Source: Planctomycetota bacterium (lineage in GTDB: Bacteria; Planctomycetota; JAJSAM01; JAJVHW01). From it: a DNA stretch of 54,756 bases. Below, piece by piece: positions 8,069-16,097 of the stretch. The notes beneath the pieces are model-generated. The model was not told the DNA's origin. It saw nothing but the letters and a program-made list of their open reading frames with translations, and did no database searches. A program made the position numbers and the translations under genes. The stretch lies in NCBI GenBank assembly GCA_022072415.1, contig JAJVHW010000082.1:1-54756 (forward strand), read 5' to 3'. How positions within the stretch are numbered: the first letter of the stretch is position 1; every line of letters begins with the position of its first letter.

Positions 8069-8556
8069 GGGTTCCTCCGCACGTTGGTCGGGTAGGCGGT
8101 CACGACGCCCTCGCCCCGCGGCTCCACGACGACCTTCACGCGGAGCGCGGCCTCCCCCGGCGGCGCGCGGACGGAGCCCTCGGCCTCGTAGCGGTCGGGG
8201 CCCGTCGGAACGCGCCGGTCGCGGTAGCTCGCGGGGTCGTTCGCGATGCGCTCGACCTCGCGGATCACGTCGTCGTCGGACATCCAGCGGGGGAACTCGG
8301 ATTTCCCCGGCGTCCCGCGTCCCGGACCGTGCCCGCCGCCGCTGCGGTCGCCGTCGAGGATGTGGATCCGGCGCTTCGGGGAGACGGAGATGGCGGCGGC
8401 CGCCGCGGGACCGGACGCGGGATCGCTTCGCGCGGCCGGGGGGTCGGTGCGTCCGCCCGGCTGCGACGGACCGCGGTCGAGCCCGAACACCGCGCCGAGC
8501 GCGGCGAGGAGCAGGGCGACGACCGTGCCGCCGAGGGAGCGACGGTTCAGACGCAT
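8065..8556 (-). CDS. Secreted or membrane-tethered EndoU-type RNase (toxin domain)
   Basis: 163 residues. Residues 1-26 form a basic, hydrophobic signal peptide or anchor. A low-complexity Pro/Ala/Gly linker (28-58) follows, then a bacterial EndoU-like nuclease domain to the C-terminus. Family landmarks: HILDGD (His65), SGGGHGPG (His76), GKSEFP (Lys85), then a SDDDVIREVERIANDP helix, a VVVEP strand and a final TAYPTN (Thr153, Tyr155). These match the catalytic His-His-Lys and the Thr/Tyr pocket of EndoU toxins of contact-dependent inhibition and MafB systems. It has no large delivery domain. It starts 1 nt after the HD-GYP stop and is followed by an overlapping immunity-like gene. Confidence 0.8.
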   Translation of the reverse strand: MRLNRRSLGGTVVALLLAALGAVFGLDRGPSQPGGRTDPPAARSDPASGPAAAAAISVSPKRRIHILDGDRSGGGHGPGRGTPGKSEFPRWMSDDDVIREVERIANDPASYRDRRVPTGPDRYEAEGSVRAPPGEAALRVKVVVEPRGEGVVTAYPTNVRRNP

Positions 8557-8557
8557 C

Positions 8558-9688
8558 TCAGCAGGGATGCGCGACTTCGGCGTCGCCGACGCGGCGCTCG
8601 GCCGCGCTGCCCACCATCGGCTCGAAGATGAGCTGCTTGTCGCAGAGGTCCTGGAAGCAGTCGCAGACCTCGGGGTCGAAGAGCTTCCCGCGGCCCTCGT
8701 GGATGATCGCGCGGACCGTCTCCACCGGGAGCCCCGCGCGGTACGCGCGGTCGCTGTGGAGCGCGTCGCACACGTCGGCCACCGCGAGGATGCGCGCGGA
8801 CTCGGGGATGTCCTTCCCCGCCATCTTCGACGGATACCCCGACCCGTCCCACCGCTCGTGGTGGCACCGGACGGGGCTGCAGACGGGCTCCAGCGCGCGG
8901 ATCGGGGCGAGGATGTTCGCGCCGACGACCGGGTGCAGCCGGATCGTCTCCCACTCGCTCTCCGTGAGGGACGCGGGCTTGTTGAGCACGAGGTCCGGAG
9001 TCCCGATCTTCCCGATGTCGTGGAGCGTGCCGGCGCGGTAGAGGATCTCGACCTCCTCGTCGCCGCGGCCCATGTGCTTCCCGAGCACCGCCGCGATGCG
9101 CCCCACGCGCTCCATGTGGCCGCGCGTGTAGCTGTCCTTCGCGTAGACGGCCTCGACGAGCGCCGCGACCGCCTGCTGCGCGTGGCTCTTCTCCGCGTCG
9201 ATCCGCACCTGGAGCGTGTGCACCTGGTGCGCCTGCCGGCGCAGGCGCCGCCGCTCGAGGAGGCGCTGCACCGTGAAGCGCATCGCGTCGAAGCTGAACG
9301 GCTTCCGGAAGTAGTCGTAGGCGCCGCGGCGGAGGGCCTCGACGGCGACGGCCTCGGCCGACTTCCCCGTCACGATGATCACGTCGGTCGGCGCGGGGTC
9401 GCCGTCGGTCGCCAGGGCCTTGATCTCGCTGAGGAGGTCCATCCCCGAGATGCCGGGCATCCCCACGTCGGTGATGACGAGGAAGTACCGCTTCGCCGCG
9501 AACTGCTCGAGCGCGTCCTTCCCGTCCTTCGCGCAGTCCACGACGAACCCGAGGCGGCGGAGGAAGAGCGCGATCATGTCGCGGATCGACGGCTCGTCGT
9601 CCACGACCAGGATGTCCTTGTCGATGACGAGCTCCGTCGCGGTGACGGAGACGTCCACGGGGGCGGTGGTCGGGGCTTCGGCGGTCAC
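8558..9688 (-). CDS. Response regulator with HD-GYP cyclic-di-GMP phosphodiesterase output
   Basis: 376 residues. The receiver domain (about 24-145) has the acidic pair Asp30/Asp31, phospho-acceptor Asp74 and Lys129 (FRKPF). A helical linker follows, then an HD-GYP domain (about 175-345) with HDIGK (His223, Asp224), His252, HHERW (276-280), GSGYP and DVCDAL (Asp305). All metal-binding positions look intact, so hydrolysis of c-di-GMP is the expected activity. The C-terminal tail carries several Cys (CDCFQDLCD). It overlaps lptB by 4 bp and stops 1 nt before the EndoU start. No cognate histidine kinase is adjacent. Confidence 0.93.
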   Translation of the reverse strand: MTAEAPTTAPVDVSVTATELVIDKDILVVDDEPSIRDMIALFLRRLGFVVDCAKDGKDALEQFAAKRYFLVITDVGMPGISGMDLLSEIKALATDGDPAPTDVIIVTGKSAEAVAVEALRRGAYDYFRKPFSFDAMRFTVQRLLERRRLRRQAHQVHTLQVRIDAEKSHAQQAVAALVEAVYAKDSYTRGHMERVGRIAAVLGKHMGRGDEEVEILYRAGTLHDIGKIGTPDLVLNKPASLTESEWETIRLHPVVGANILAPIRALEPVCSPVRCHHERWDGSGYPSKMAGKDIPESARILAVADVCDALHSDRAYRAGLPVETVRAIIHEGRGKLFDPEVCDCFQDLCDKQLIFEPMVGSAAERRVGDAEVAHPC

Positions 9689-10485
9689 GCGGGGCCGGTC
9701 CTCCGGGCGGGAGGCTCCTCCCCCTTCTCTTCGGAATCCGCGCCGCCCGACTCCAGTTCGGTCATCCGGAACTTCTCGCCGAGGTACATCTTCCGCACCA
9801 CCGGGTCGTGGACGAGGTCGCGGCTGGTCCCCTGACGCAGGATCTTCCCGTCGCAGATGATGTAGGCGCGGTCGGTGATCGCCAGCGTCTCGCGCACGTT
9901 GTGGTCGGTGATGAGGATGCCGATCCCGCGCTCGCGGAGGCGGACCACGATGTCCTGGATCTCGGAGACGGCGATCGGGTCCACGCCGGCGAACGGCTCG
10001 TCGAGGAGGAGGAGCCTCGGCGACGTGACGAGCGACCGCGTGATCTCGAGCCGGCGCCGCTCGCCGCCCGAGAGCGAGCGCGCGAACGACTTCCGGAGCG
10101 GCGTGAGCCCGAGCTCGCCGAGGTGCTGCTCGAGGAGTTCCTTTCGCCGGCGCCCGTCGATCGGGAGCGTCTCGAGCACGGCGAGGAGGTTGTCCTCCAC
10201 CGTGAGGTTCCGGAAGATCGACGGCTCCTGCGACAGGTAGCCGATCCCGAGCCGTGCGCGGCGGTACATCGGCATGTCGGTGATGACGTGCCCGAGGAAC
10301 GTCACCTCGCCCTCGTCCGCGCGGATCATCCCGACCGTCATGCGGAAGGACGTCGTCTTCCCCGCGCCGTTCGGGCCGAGGAGCCCCACGACCTCGCCGG
10401 GCTCCACCGTGTACGAGACCCCGTGCACGACGGTGCCGCGCCCGCGGAAGGTCTTCACGAGTCCCTTGGCTTCGAGGAGGGGCAC
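9685..10485 (-). CDS. lptB: LPS export ABC transporter ATP-binding protein LptB
   Basis: 266 residues from a GTG at 10485. Walker A GPNGAGKTT (37-45), Q-loop in YLSQEPSIFRNLTVEDN, signature LSGGERRRLEI, Walker B LLLLDEPFAGVDP and switch His in ITDHNVRETL. The LTVEDN and ITDHNVRE blocks are typical of LptB rather than amino-acid or lipid ABC ATPases. It drives LPS extraction from the inner membrane with LptFG, which are not in this window. The C-terminal ~25 residues are an acidic/Pro extension. It leads the six-gene run, with TAGGCT placed 6 nt before the start codon. Confidence 0.93.
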   Translation of the reverse strand: MPLLEAKGLVKTFRGRGTVVHGVSYTVEPGEVVGLLGPNGAGKTTSFRMTVGMIRADEGEVTFLGHVITDMPMYRRARLGIGYLSQEPSIFRNLTVEDNLLAVLETLPIDGRRRKELLEQHLGELGLTPLRKSFARSLSGGERRRLEITRSLVTSPRLLLLDEPFAGVDPIAVSEIQDIVVRLRERGIGILITDHNVRETLAITDRAYIICDGKILRQGTSRDLVHDPVVRKMYLGEKFRMTELESGGADSEEKGEEPPARRTGPA

Positions 10486-10491
10486 GAGGGA

Positions 10492-10497
10492 AGCCTA
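10492..10497 (-). promoter_or_regulatory. -10 element of lptB, leaderless arrangement
   Basis: On the minus strand TAGGCT is followed by 6 nt and the lptB GTG, with no Shine-Dalgarno sequence. The identical hexamer appears before the EVE-domain gene and the tRNA-Leu gene. Confidence 0.45.
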
Positions 10498-10617
10498 TCC
10501 CAAAGGCGGCGCCTTCCGCTCCCTTCGCGCGGCCACTCCTTCGCGCCAGGGCGGGCCGCGGGTACGGTCTCCGGATTCCCAGCCGGGAACCCGCTTCAAC
10601 TCCGGAGAAGAGCCGCC

Positions 10618-11166
10618 ATGAGCCAGCTGAGCGCGATCGACCTTCGCAAGGGGATGCTCGTCATGTCCGACGGACGGATGGCGAACATCGTCCACTGGAA
10701 CATCTGGAAGAGCGACCGCCGGAGCCGCATCCAGATGCGGCTGAAGGACATCCTGTCCGGCCGCGTCACCGAGGTGACGGCGCAGTCCGACGACCGCTAC
10801 CAGGTCCTCGAGTCCGAGGTGATCGACCTCGAGCACAGCTACCGCGACGGCAACGAGGAGGTCTTCTACGCGAAGGACGGCGAGGAGCACCGCTGCATCG
10901 CCGCCTCCGTCGAGGACGTCCTCAAGTGGCAGGCCCCGGGCTACAAGGGCCTCATGGTGGACGGCGCGCTCGTGACCGTCACCGTGCCGCAGTACGTCGT
11001 CGCCACCGTGGCCGACACGTCCCCCGCCGTGAAGGGCGTCCCGAACGCGATGAAGGACGCCGTGCTCGACAACGGCATGACCGTGAAGGTCAGCATGGCG
11101 ATCAACGTCGGCGACAAGGTCCGGATCGACACGGAGACGATGGAGTACAAGGACCGCGTCTCGTAG
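10618..11166 (+). CDS. efp: Elongation factor P, arginine-type
   Basis: 182 residues with the three-domain EF-P layout and a typical C-terminus (VGDKVRIDTETMEYKDRV). EF-P binds the ribosome between P and E sites and relieves stalling at polyproline. The domain I loop reads KSDRRSR, putting Arg34 where E. coli EF-P has the beta-lysylated Lys34. This matches the EarP-dependent rhamnosyl-arginine subfamily, whose loop is Lys-Ser-Gly-Arg. GGAG lies ~10 nt before the ATG. The gene is divergent from lptB. No earP, epmA or epmB is in the window. Confidence 0.92.
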   Translation: MSQLSAIDLRKGMLVMSDGRMANIVHWNIWKSDRRSRIQMRLKDILSGRVTEVTAQSDDRYQVLESEVIDLEHSYRDGNEEVFYAKDGEEHRCIAASVEDVLKWQAPGYKGLMVDGALVTVTVPQYVVATVADTSPAVKGVPNAMKDAVLDNGMTVKVSMAINVGDKVRIDTETMEYKDRVS

Positions 11167-11176
11167 CGCCGCGGCG

Positions 11177-11617
11177 TCACGATCCCGCGGGCCACTTGTA
11201 GATGACCGCGCGTCCCTCGTCCTCCGCGCCTCCGAGCGACGCGTAGAGCGCGCACGCCGCCGCGTTGCCCGCCTCCGTGGCGAGCCACGCCTCGGTGCAG
11301 CCGAGTTCGCGGGACCGGTCGAGCACGGCCCGGACGAGCCGCTTCGCGATCCCCCGCCGCCGCCACTCGGGCGCGACGCCCACCTCGTTGACGAACATGT
11401 GCAGCGGCTTGTCCGGGTGCACGTAGACGATCGCGGACGTCATCCCGACGACGACGCCGTCCGCCACGGCGACGGCGAGCACGTTCGACGGGTTCGCGAA
11501 GAACGCGGCGACCAGGTCCGGCCGCAGGGGATGGTCGAACACCCCCTCCGCAACGCAGTCGAGCACCGCCGCGTCGGAGGCGGAGAGCAGGCGGATCCCG
11601 GGCTGCATGTCCGACAC
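11177..11617 (-). CDS. GNAT-family N-acetyltransferase
   Basis: 146 residues from a GTG 6 nt after the preceding stop. The acetyl-CoA-binding motif A is clear: VNEVGVAPEWRRRGIAKRLV, containing the Arg-Arg-Arg-Gly-Ile-Ala pyrophosphate loop. It is followed by the usual TEAGNAAACALYASLGG segment. The arrangement recalls the AAC(3)-I-like branch, but the substrate cannot be told from sequence. It follows the 331-residue exported protein and AhpD-like gene in one direction. Confidence 0.85.
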   Translation of the reverse strand: MSDMQPGIRLLSASDAAVLDCVAEGVFDHPLRPDLVAAFFANPSNVLAVAVADGVVVGMTSAIVYVHPDKPLHMFVNEVGVAPEWRRRGIAKRLVRAVLDRSRELGCTEAWLATEAGNAAACALYASLGGAEDEGRAVIYKWPAGS

Positions 11618-11623
11618 GGGACG

Positions 11624-12619
11624 TCAGAGCTCGAACACGTAGTCCACGTGGTGCAGGTGGATCGTGAGGACGTTGTCCTTCATTTCCGCGCCGAGGGCCT
11701 TCGGCGACGTCTTCACGGCGACCCGCTTCCCCTCGATCTCCGGGGGACGCGCGGCGCCCGCGGGCCCGCCGAGGGGGATCCGCTCGAGGCACGGGAACTC
11801 GCCGCCGCAGAACCGGAGGAACCACTCCCGCCGGGCGGCGCCCTCGCCCTCCTCGAGGAATCCGAAGGGGACGTCGGTGCCCGTCTCGACGAGCTCCGTC
11901 CGCGAGCGGACGGACGGGACCTGCACCCAGCGGACGCGGAGCGGCGTCTTCGCCTTGTCGCCGCCGCGCGGCGCGCGGGCGCCCTTCGCCTCGCCGGGCT
12001 TCCCGCACTCGAACTGGACGAGCCCCACGAGATCTCCGAAGCGGAACTCCGCCTCGAGCCACGGCGCGGCGTCGAGTTCGGCGATCGCGTCCTTCGAGTG
12101 CTCGACGGGCGGCGGAAGCTCGACTCTCGCGGGGCCGGAGCCCTCCGTCACCGCGGGCGGGCCCGACTTCGCCTTTCCGGGGACGCCGCGGAGCGCGACC
12201 TCGAGCTTCTCCGTGTGCTTCGCCGCCATCCCCTCCTTCCAGACGGGGCACGAGACGACCGCGAAGTGGCGCTTGTCCTCGCTCCACTTCCAGTCGTCCT
12301 CCTCGAACGCGACGAGCTCCCACCGGTCCATCGCCCAGTAGCGGAGGTTCCACGTCGCCTCGCCGGGGAAGATCGCGCCGTTCTCGCCGAGGAGCGCGGC
12401 GCCGGAGAGTTCGATGCGGGTGGCCGCGCCGGAGCCGATGCGCCACGTGAGCCCCGGCGAGAGCTGCGCGAGCAGTTCCTTCCGGTACCGCACGTCGCCC
12501 CAGCGGATCTTCACGGACCCGCCGCCCGGGAGCTTCGTCTCGTGGGACCCCGCGAACGCCGCGGCGGCGGCGAGCGCGACCGCGCAGGACGCCGCGATCC
12601 TGCGGATCATCCTGCGCAT
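11624..12619 (-). CDS. Exported protein of unknown function
   Basis: 331 residues from the ATG at 12619, which overlaps the AhpD-like stop by 1 nt (TGATG). The start is supported by an immediate signal peptide (MRRMIRRIAAS, an Ala-rich core, then AFAGSHE). The frame stays open further upstream, but that part is Arg-rich shadow over the AhpD-like gene. The mature protein is rich in beta-type sequence and charged residues and ends with HLHHVDYVFEL. No catalytic motif is recognised. Coupled translation with the AhpD-like gene suggests joint expression only. Confidence 0.7.
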   Translation of the reverse strand: MRRMIRRIAASCAVALAAAAAFAGSHETKLPGGGSVKIRWGDVRYRKELLAQLSPGLTWRIGSGAATRIELSGAALLGENGAIFPGEATWNLRYWAMDRWELVAFEEDDWKWSEDKRHFAVVSCPVWKEGMAAKHTEKLEVALRGVPGKAKSGPPAVTEGSGPARVELPPPVEHSKDAIAELDAAPWLEAEFRFGDLVGLVQFECGKPGEAKGARAPRGGDKAKTPLRVRWVQVPSVRSRTELVETGTDVPFGFLEEGEGAARREWFLRFCGGEFPCLERIPLGGPAGAARPPEIEGKRVAVKTSPKALGAEMKDNVLTIHLHHVDYVFEL

Positions 12620-12951
12620 CACCGCCTCGTCCGTTTCGGCGCGGACCGCGACACGGCGTCGGCCGCGATGTCCGCGCGGTCCACGATCGCCGCCCCGCCG
12701 GCGCCGAGCGCCGCGGCCACGGCCTCGCGGATCTTCGCGTCGGACACGCCCATCTTCCGGAGCTTCCGCAGGTGCCCCGCGGCGCAGTTCGGCGCTCCCG
12801 TGAGGAGCGAGCACGCGAAGGCGATCAGCTCCTTCGTCTCGAGGGTCAGCTCGCCGTCGGCGAAGACCATCCGGTAGTACGCGAGGTAGTGCCGCTTCTC
12901 GCGCTCGGGAAGGAGCGCGTAGCTCTCGGGCGGCTTCGGACGCTTTCGCAT
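12619..12951 (-). CDS. AhpD/carboxymuconolactone-decarboxylase-like small protein
   Basis: 110 residues, all helical. The core LIAFACSLLTGAPNCAAGHLRKLRKMGVS follows the AhpD/CMD fold pattern, in which the active site is usually Cys-x-x-Cys followed by x-x-x-His. Here only the second Cys and the His are kept (Asn-Cys-Ala-Ala-Gly-His), so classical AhpD disulfide chemistry is doubtful. Highly basic at both ends. It is first of a three-gene minus-strand unit and divergent from the GT-C gene 51 bp away. Confidence 0.7.
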   Translation of the reverse strand: MRKRPKPPESYALLPEREKRHYLAYYRMVFADGELTLETKELIAFACSLLTGAPNCAAGHLRKLRKMGVSDAKIREAVAAALGAGGAAIVDRADIAADAVSRSAPKRTRR

Positions 12952-13002
12952 CGGCGAGAGGATGCGGGGCGTGGCGGCCTTTCGCTACTTTCAGCCTTCC
13001 CG

Positions 13003-14676
13003 ATGGACCCCGCCGCCCGCCCCCGCGAGATCCTCACCCCGGCGCGCATGACGCTCGCCGCGGCGGCGGTCGCCGTGGTCGTGGGCGGCGTCGCGTGGTC
13101 GCTCCGCTCCGTCCCGTTCGACAGCGACGAGGCGAACCACGCGAACATCGGGCTCCGGCAGTGGCAGGACCTCCGGGAGTTCCGGTTCGCCGACTTCCTG
13201 CGCCACTCGTACCGCACGGGCCAGTTCCCGTTCCTCCACGGGTGGTCGCTCGTCCCGTTCTTCGCGGCGATCGGCCAGTCGGAGTTCGCGGCGCGGATCG
13301 CGCAGGTCGCGTGGTACCTGGCCGGCGTGCTCGCGACCGGCGCCGCCGCCGGCCGGCTCGCGGGCGACGACAAGCGCGCCGGCGGGTTCGCGGCGGCGCT
13401 CTTCGCGCTGTCCCCTCTCCTCTCGAGCCACGCCGGTCTCTGCATGCTCGAGACGCCGGGGGCGGCCGCCACCGCGGTGGCGCTCCTCGCGTTCGTGGAG
13501 GCCGCGCGGTACGAGGGCCCGCGGCGCTGGCGGTACGACGTCTTCGCTGCGGCGACGGTGCTCGCCGCCTACTTCGTGAAGCACAACTACGGCATCGTGC
13601 TCTTTCCCGCCCTCCTGCTCGGGTACGCGGCGAGGCTTCTCTTCGGCGACGACAGGAAGCGCGCCGCCGCCGGCCTGCTCGTGTTCACGGGCACGGTCGC
13701 GGCCGTGATCGGCGCGTGGTACGCGTCGCCCGCGCAGCGCGCGGCGTTCAAGGGGTTCCTCACGAACCCCGCGCAGACGGTCGCCCTCGTCGAGGACGCC
13801 GCCGCGTTCCGCATCCCCGCGTTCCGGACGGACAACTTCACCGCCTACCCGTCGCTCGTCGCCGTCGACTACCACGTGCACTGGACGGTCGGCGCCGCCG
13901 TCTTCGCGCTGTTCCTCGCCGGCGTCTGGAAGCTCTTCCGCACGCGCGAGACCGCCGGCGTGCCCGCCGCGGCGGTCCTGCTCGGCACGTGGCTCATGCT
14001 CTCGCTCGGCTTCCGCGAGTACGCGCTCTCGCGGTTCATCGCGAACGCCCTGCCGGGGCTCTGGATCGTCGCCGCGCTCGGCGCCGCGCCGCTGCTCCGG
14101 AAGGTCCCCTCGACGCCCGCCGGGCAGGGCGCGACCGCGCTGCTCCTCGCCGGGGCGTTCGGCGCGCACGTGCTGATGCTCCCGGCGCGGATGCGCGACG
14201 ACCTCGAGAACGACGGGCGCTGGGCGCCGGTCTTCGCCGCGGTCCTCGAGAAGCTCCCCCGCCCCGCCGACGTGCTCGTCGTCAACTACACCGACGCCGT
14301 CTCCGCCCGCACGCTCGAGTGGCGCCTCGCCACGCGCCCGGGCGCGTCGCCGGGGGACCACGTCGTGAAGGGGCTCATCGCCGAGCGCGTCTACGAGTCG
14401 GACCGCGAGTTCGACGCGTGGATGGACGACCGGCGCCCGTGGGGCCGCGCCGGCGAGCCCCGCGAGTCGTTCGTCGTGGAGATGAACCCCGGCCCGACGG
14501 TCCGTCCCGTCGTGCCGGAGACGGTGGACCGGTGGCGCCGCGCCCTCGGGCGGCGGGGCGAGCGCCTCGAGCGCGTCGGGCAGTGGACGTTTCCCGAACT
14601 CGACCTCGCGGTGACGCTCTGGCGCGACCGCGCGCCGCCCGCCTACGATCCACCCGGAGACGTTCCGCCGCGCTGA
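13003..14676 (+). CDS. GT-C-fold glycosyltransferase (ArnT/PMT-like membrane protein)
   Basis: 557 residues with about ten predicted membrane helices in the N-terminal 460 and a soluble C-terminal tail. The first periplasmic loop carries the acidic motif DSDEANHANIG (Asp40-Asp42-Glu43), typical of polyprenyl-phosphate-sugar-dependent GT-C enzymes, followed by the FPFLHGWS region. Probable role: transfer of a sugar from a polyprenyl-phosphate donor on the periplasmic side; the acceptor is unknown. I used the ATG at 13003 because hydrophobic sequence begins soon after. Its 3' end overlaps the converging MauE-like gene by 34 bp. Confidence 0.8.
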   Translation: MDPAARPREILTPARMTLAAAAVAVVVGGVAWSLRSVPFDSDEANHANIGLRQWQDLREFRFADFLRHSYRTGQFPFLHGWSLVPFFAAIGQSEFAARIAQVAWYLAGVLATGAAAGRLAGDDKRAGGFAAALFALSPLLSSHAGLCMLETPGAAATAVALLAFVEAARYEGPRRWRYDVFAAATVLAAYFVKHNYGIVLFPALLLGYAARLLFGDDRKRAAAGLLVFTGTVAAVIGAWYASPAQRAAFKGFLTNPAQTVALVEDAAAFRIPAFRTDNFTAYPSLVAVDYHVHWTVGAAVFALFLAGVWKLFRTRETAGVPAAAVLLGTWLMLSLGFREYALSRFIANALPGLWIVAALGAAPLLRKVPSTPAGQGATALLLAGAFGAHVLMLPARMRDDLENDGRWAPVFAAVLEKLPRPADVLVVNYTDAVSARTLEWRLATRPGASPGDHVVKGLIAERVYESDREFDAWMDDRRPWGRAGEPRESFVVEMNPGPTVRPVVPETVDRWRRALGRRGERLERVGQWTFPELDLAVTLWRDRAPPAYDPPGDVPPR

Positions 14677-15089
14677 CGCCGGTCGGAGGCCGCCGCGGCG
14701 AGCGCGAGGGCGGCCGCGATCCCCGCGAGCACGAGGTTCCGCACGATCGCCTCGTCCACCGTCCCCTCGGCGAACGTGCTGAAGCAGCCGCACGGGACGC
14801 GCCCGTCGTGGAGCGTCTTCACCCGCCAGAGCGCCGCGAGCGCGGCGGCGAGGCCGAGCACGGTCGGAACGAACCCGCGGAGGACGCCGAGGAGCATGCC
14901 GAGGCCGAGCGCAGCCTCCAGCGCGACGGCGACTCCGAGCGCGGCGGCCGTGGCGGCGCCGGGCGGGACGACCCGGGCGGTGAACTCGTACGCCGGGAGT
15001 ACGTCGGCCGCCTTCGCGGCGGCGGCGAAGAGCCACATCGCGCCGAAGAGCCCCGACGCGACCCGCAGCGCGAGCGCGGCCGCGGTCAC
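14643..15089 (-). CDS. MauE/DoxX-like membrane protein
   Basis: 148 residues from a GTG that overlaps the preceding stop by 4 bp. Four hydrophobic helices; the N-terminal LRVASGLFGAMWLFAAAAKAADVLPAYEF and the later KTLHDGRVPCGCF with a Cys-x-Cys pair are typical of the MauE/DoxX methylamine-utilisation-like family. These proteins are often linked to membrane thiol redox. It is coupled to a small exported protein, suggesting they act together. Substrate unknown. Confidence 0.7.
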   Translation of the reverse strand: MTAAALALRVASGLFGAMWLFAAAAKAADVLPAYEFTARVVPPGAATAAALGVAVALEAALGLGMLLGVLRGFVPTVLGLAAALAALWRVKTLHDGRVPCGCFSTFAEGTVDEAIVRNLVLAGIAAALALAAAASDRRQRGGTSPGGS

Positions 15090-15466
15090 TTCGCCGCCTC
15101 CTCGAGATCGACCTCGTACGTGCGCTCCGCGTCGCCGTGCTGGCGCATCCGGAAGACCCACGGCCGCTTCGCGTCGTTCGGGACCTGCACCTGGAACTTG
15201 GCCCCCTGGTCGGGGGTGACGACCCCCGAGTACGTCGGGCCGCCGGCCACCCAGTCGCCGGGGAACTCGACGCTCACCCGCTCCACCGGGCGTCCGCCGC
15301 GCACGGCGACCTGGATCGTCCACACCGTGAACGACTCCGGCTGCATGAGGCGGTAGGTGGTGGCCGAGAGGTGCGGCTCGACCGCCGACGCGCGCACGCC
15401 GGCGACGACGCCGAGGGCGCAGCCGAGCGCGATGCACGTCCAGAGGAACGGGCCCCGGCGGAGCAT
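15086..15466 (-). CDS. Small exported or membrane-anchored protein of unknown function
   Basis: 126 residues. Residues ~7-25 (LWTCIALGCALGVVAGVRA) form a signal peptide or anchor. The mature region is Ig-like in composition (VSVEFPGDWVAGG, FQVQVPNDAKRPWVFRMR), suggesting an extracytoplasmic beta domain. Its stop overlaps the MauE-like start by 4 bp. TACGAT ends 6 nt before the ATG, a leaderless arrangement. No known family recognised. Confidence 0.7.
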   Translation of the reverse strand: MLRRGPFLWTCIALGCALGVVAGVRASAVEPHLSATTYRLMQPESFTVWTIQVAVRGGRPVERVSVEFPGDWVAGGPTYSGVVTPDQGAKFQVQVPNDAKRPWVFRMRQHGDAERTYEVDLEEAAK

Positions 15467-15472
15467 CGCGGG

Positions 15473-15478
15473 ATCGTA
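15473..15478 (-). promoter_or_regulatory. -10 element of the small exported protein gene, leaderless arrangement
   Basis: TACGAT on the minus strand, then exactly 6 nt, then ATG at 15466. It is divergent from the EVE promoter 20 bp away, so the two promoters are back to back. Confidence 0.45.
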
Positions 15479-15498
15479 GCCGCCGCTGCCGGAACGTG

Positions 15499-15504
15499 TA
15501 GGCT
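15499..15504 (+). promoter_or_regulatory. -10 element of the EVE-domain gene, leaderless arrangement
   Basis: TAGGCT followed by 7 nt and the ATG at 15512. No Shine-Dalgarno sequence lies between them. Confidence 0.45.
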
Positions 15505-15511
15505 CCCGCCG

Positions 15512-16081
15512 ATGGCGACGAAGAAGAAGGCGCCCGGGACGAAGTCCGCCGGGAAGGAGCGCGCTCCGGCGAAGTCTCCGCCGGGGCCGGCGGAGCGCGC
15601 GCCCCGCGCGTGGCTCATGAAGTCGGAGCCGTCGGTCTTCTCGATCGACGACCTGGCGAAGGCTCCCGGCGCGGCGACCTCCTGGGACGGCATCCGCAAC
15701 TACCAGGCGAGGAACCTCCTCCGCGACCAGGTGCGGCCGGGCGACCGGGTCCTCTTCTACCACTCGAGCGCCGATCCCACCGGCGTTGCGGGGATCGCGG
15801 AGGTCGTCGGCGCGGCCTACCCCGACCCGACCCAGTTCGATCGGAAGTCGAAGTACCACGACCCGGACTCGCCGCGCGACGCGCCCCGCTGGCTCTGCGT
15901 GGACGTGCGGCTCGTCGAGCGGTTCCCGGCGGTCGTGACCCTCGCGCAGATCCGGGCGGAGCCCGCGCTCGCGGGGATGGAACTCCTCCGGCGCGGCAAC
16001 CGTCTGAGCGTGCAGCCCGTGCGGGACGAGGAGTTCGCGGCCGTCCTCGAACTCGCGTCGGAGAACCGGGCCGGAGGGTGA
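15512..16081 (+). CDS. EVE-domain protein (thymocyte nuclear protein 1-like)
   Basis: 189 residues. The first ~32 are a Lys/Pro/Ala-rich tail. The rest is the EVE domain: WLMKSEPSVFSIDDL, SWDGIRNYQARN, GDRVLFYHSSADPTGVAGIAEV, YPDPTQFD and a C-terminal NRLSVQPV. EVE domains are PUA-related and bind modified bases in DNA or RNA. The protein is cytosolic. The basic N-terminal tail could add nucleic-acid affinity (inference). Confidence 0.9.
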   Translation: MATKKKAPGTKSAGKERAPAKSPPGPAERAPRAWLMKSEPSVFSIDDLAKAPGAATSWDGIRNYQARNLLRDQVRPGDRVLFYHSSADPTGVAGIAEVVGAAYPDPTQFDRKSKYHDPDSPRDAPRWLCVDVRLVERFPAVVTLAQIRAEPALAGMELLRRGNRLSVQPVRDEEFAAVLELASENRAGG

Positions 16082-16097
16082 CGCGGATGCGAAAACG

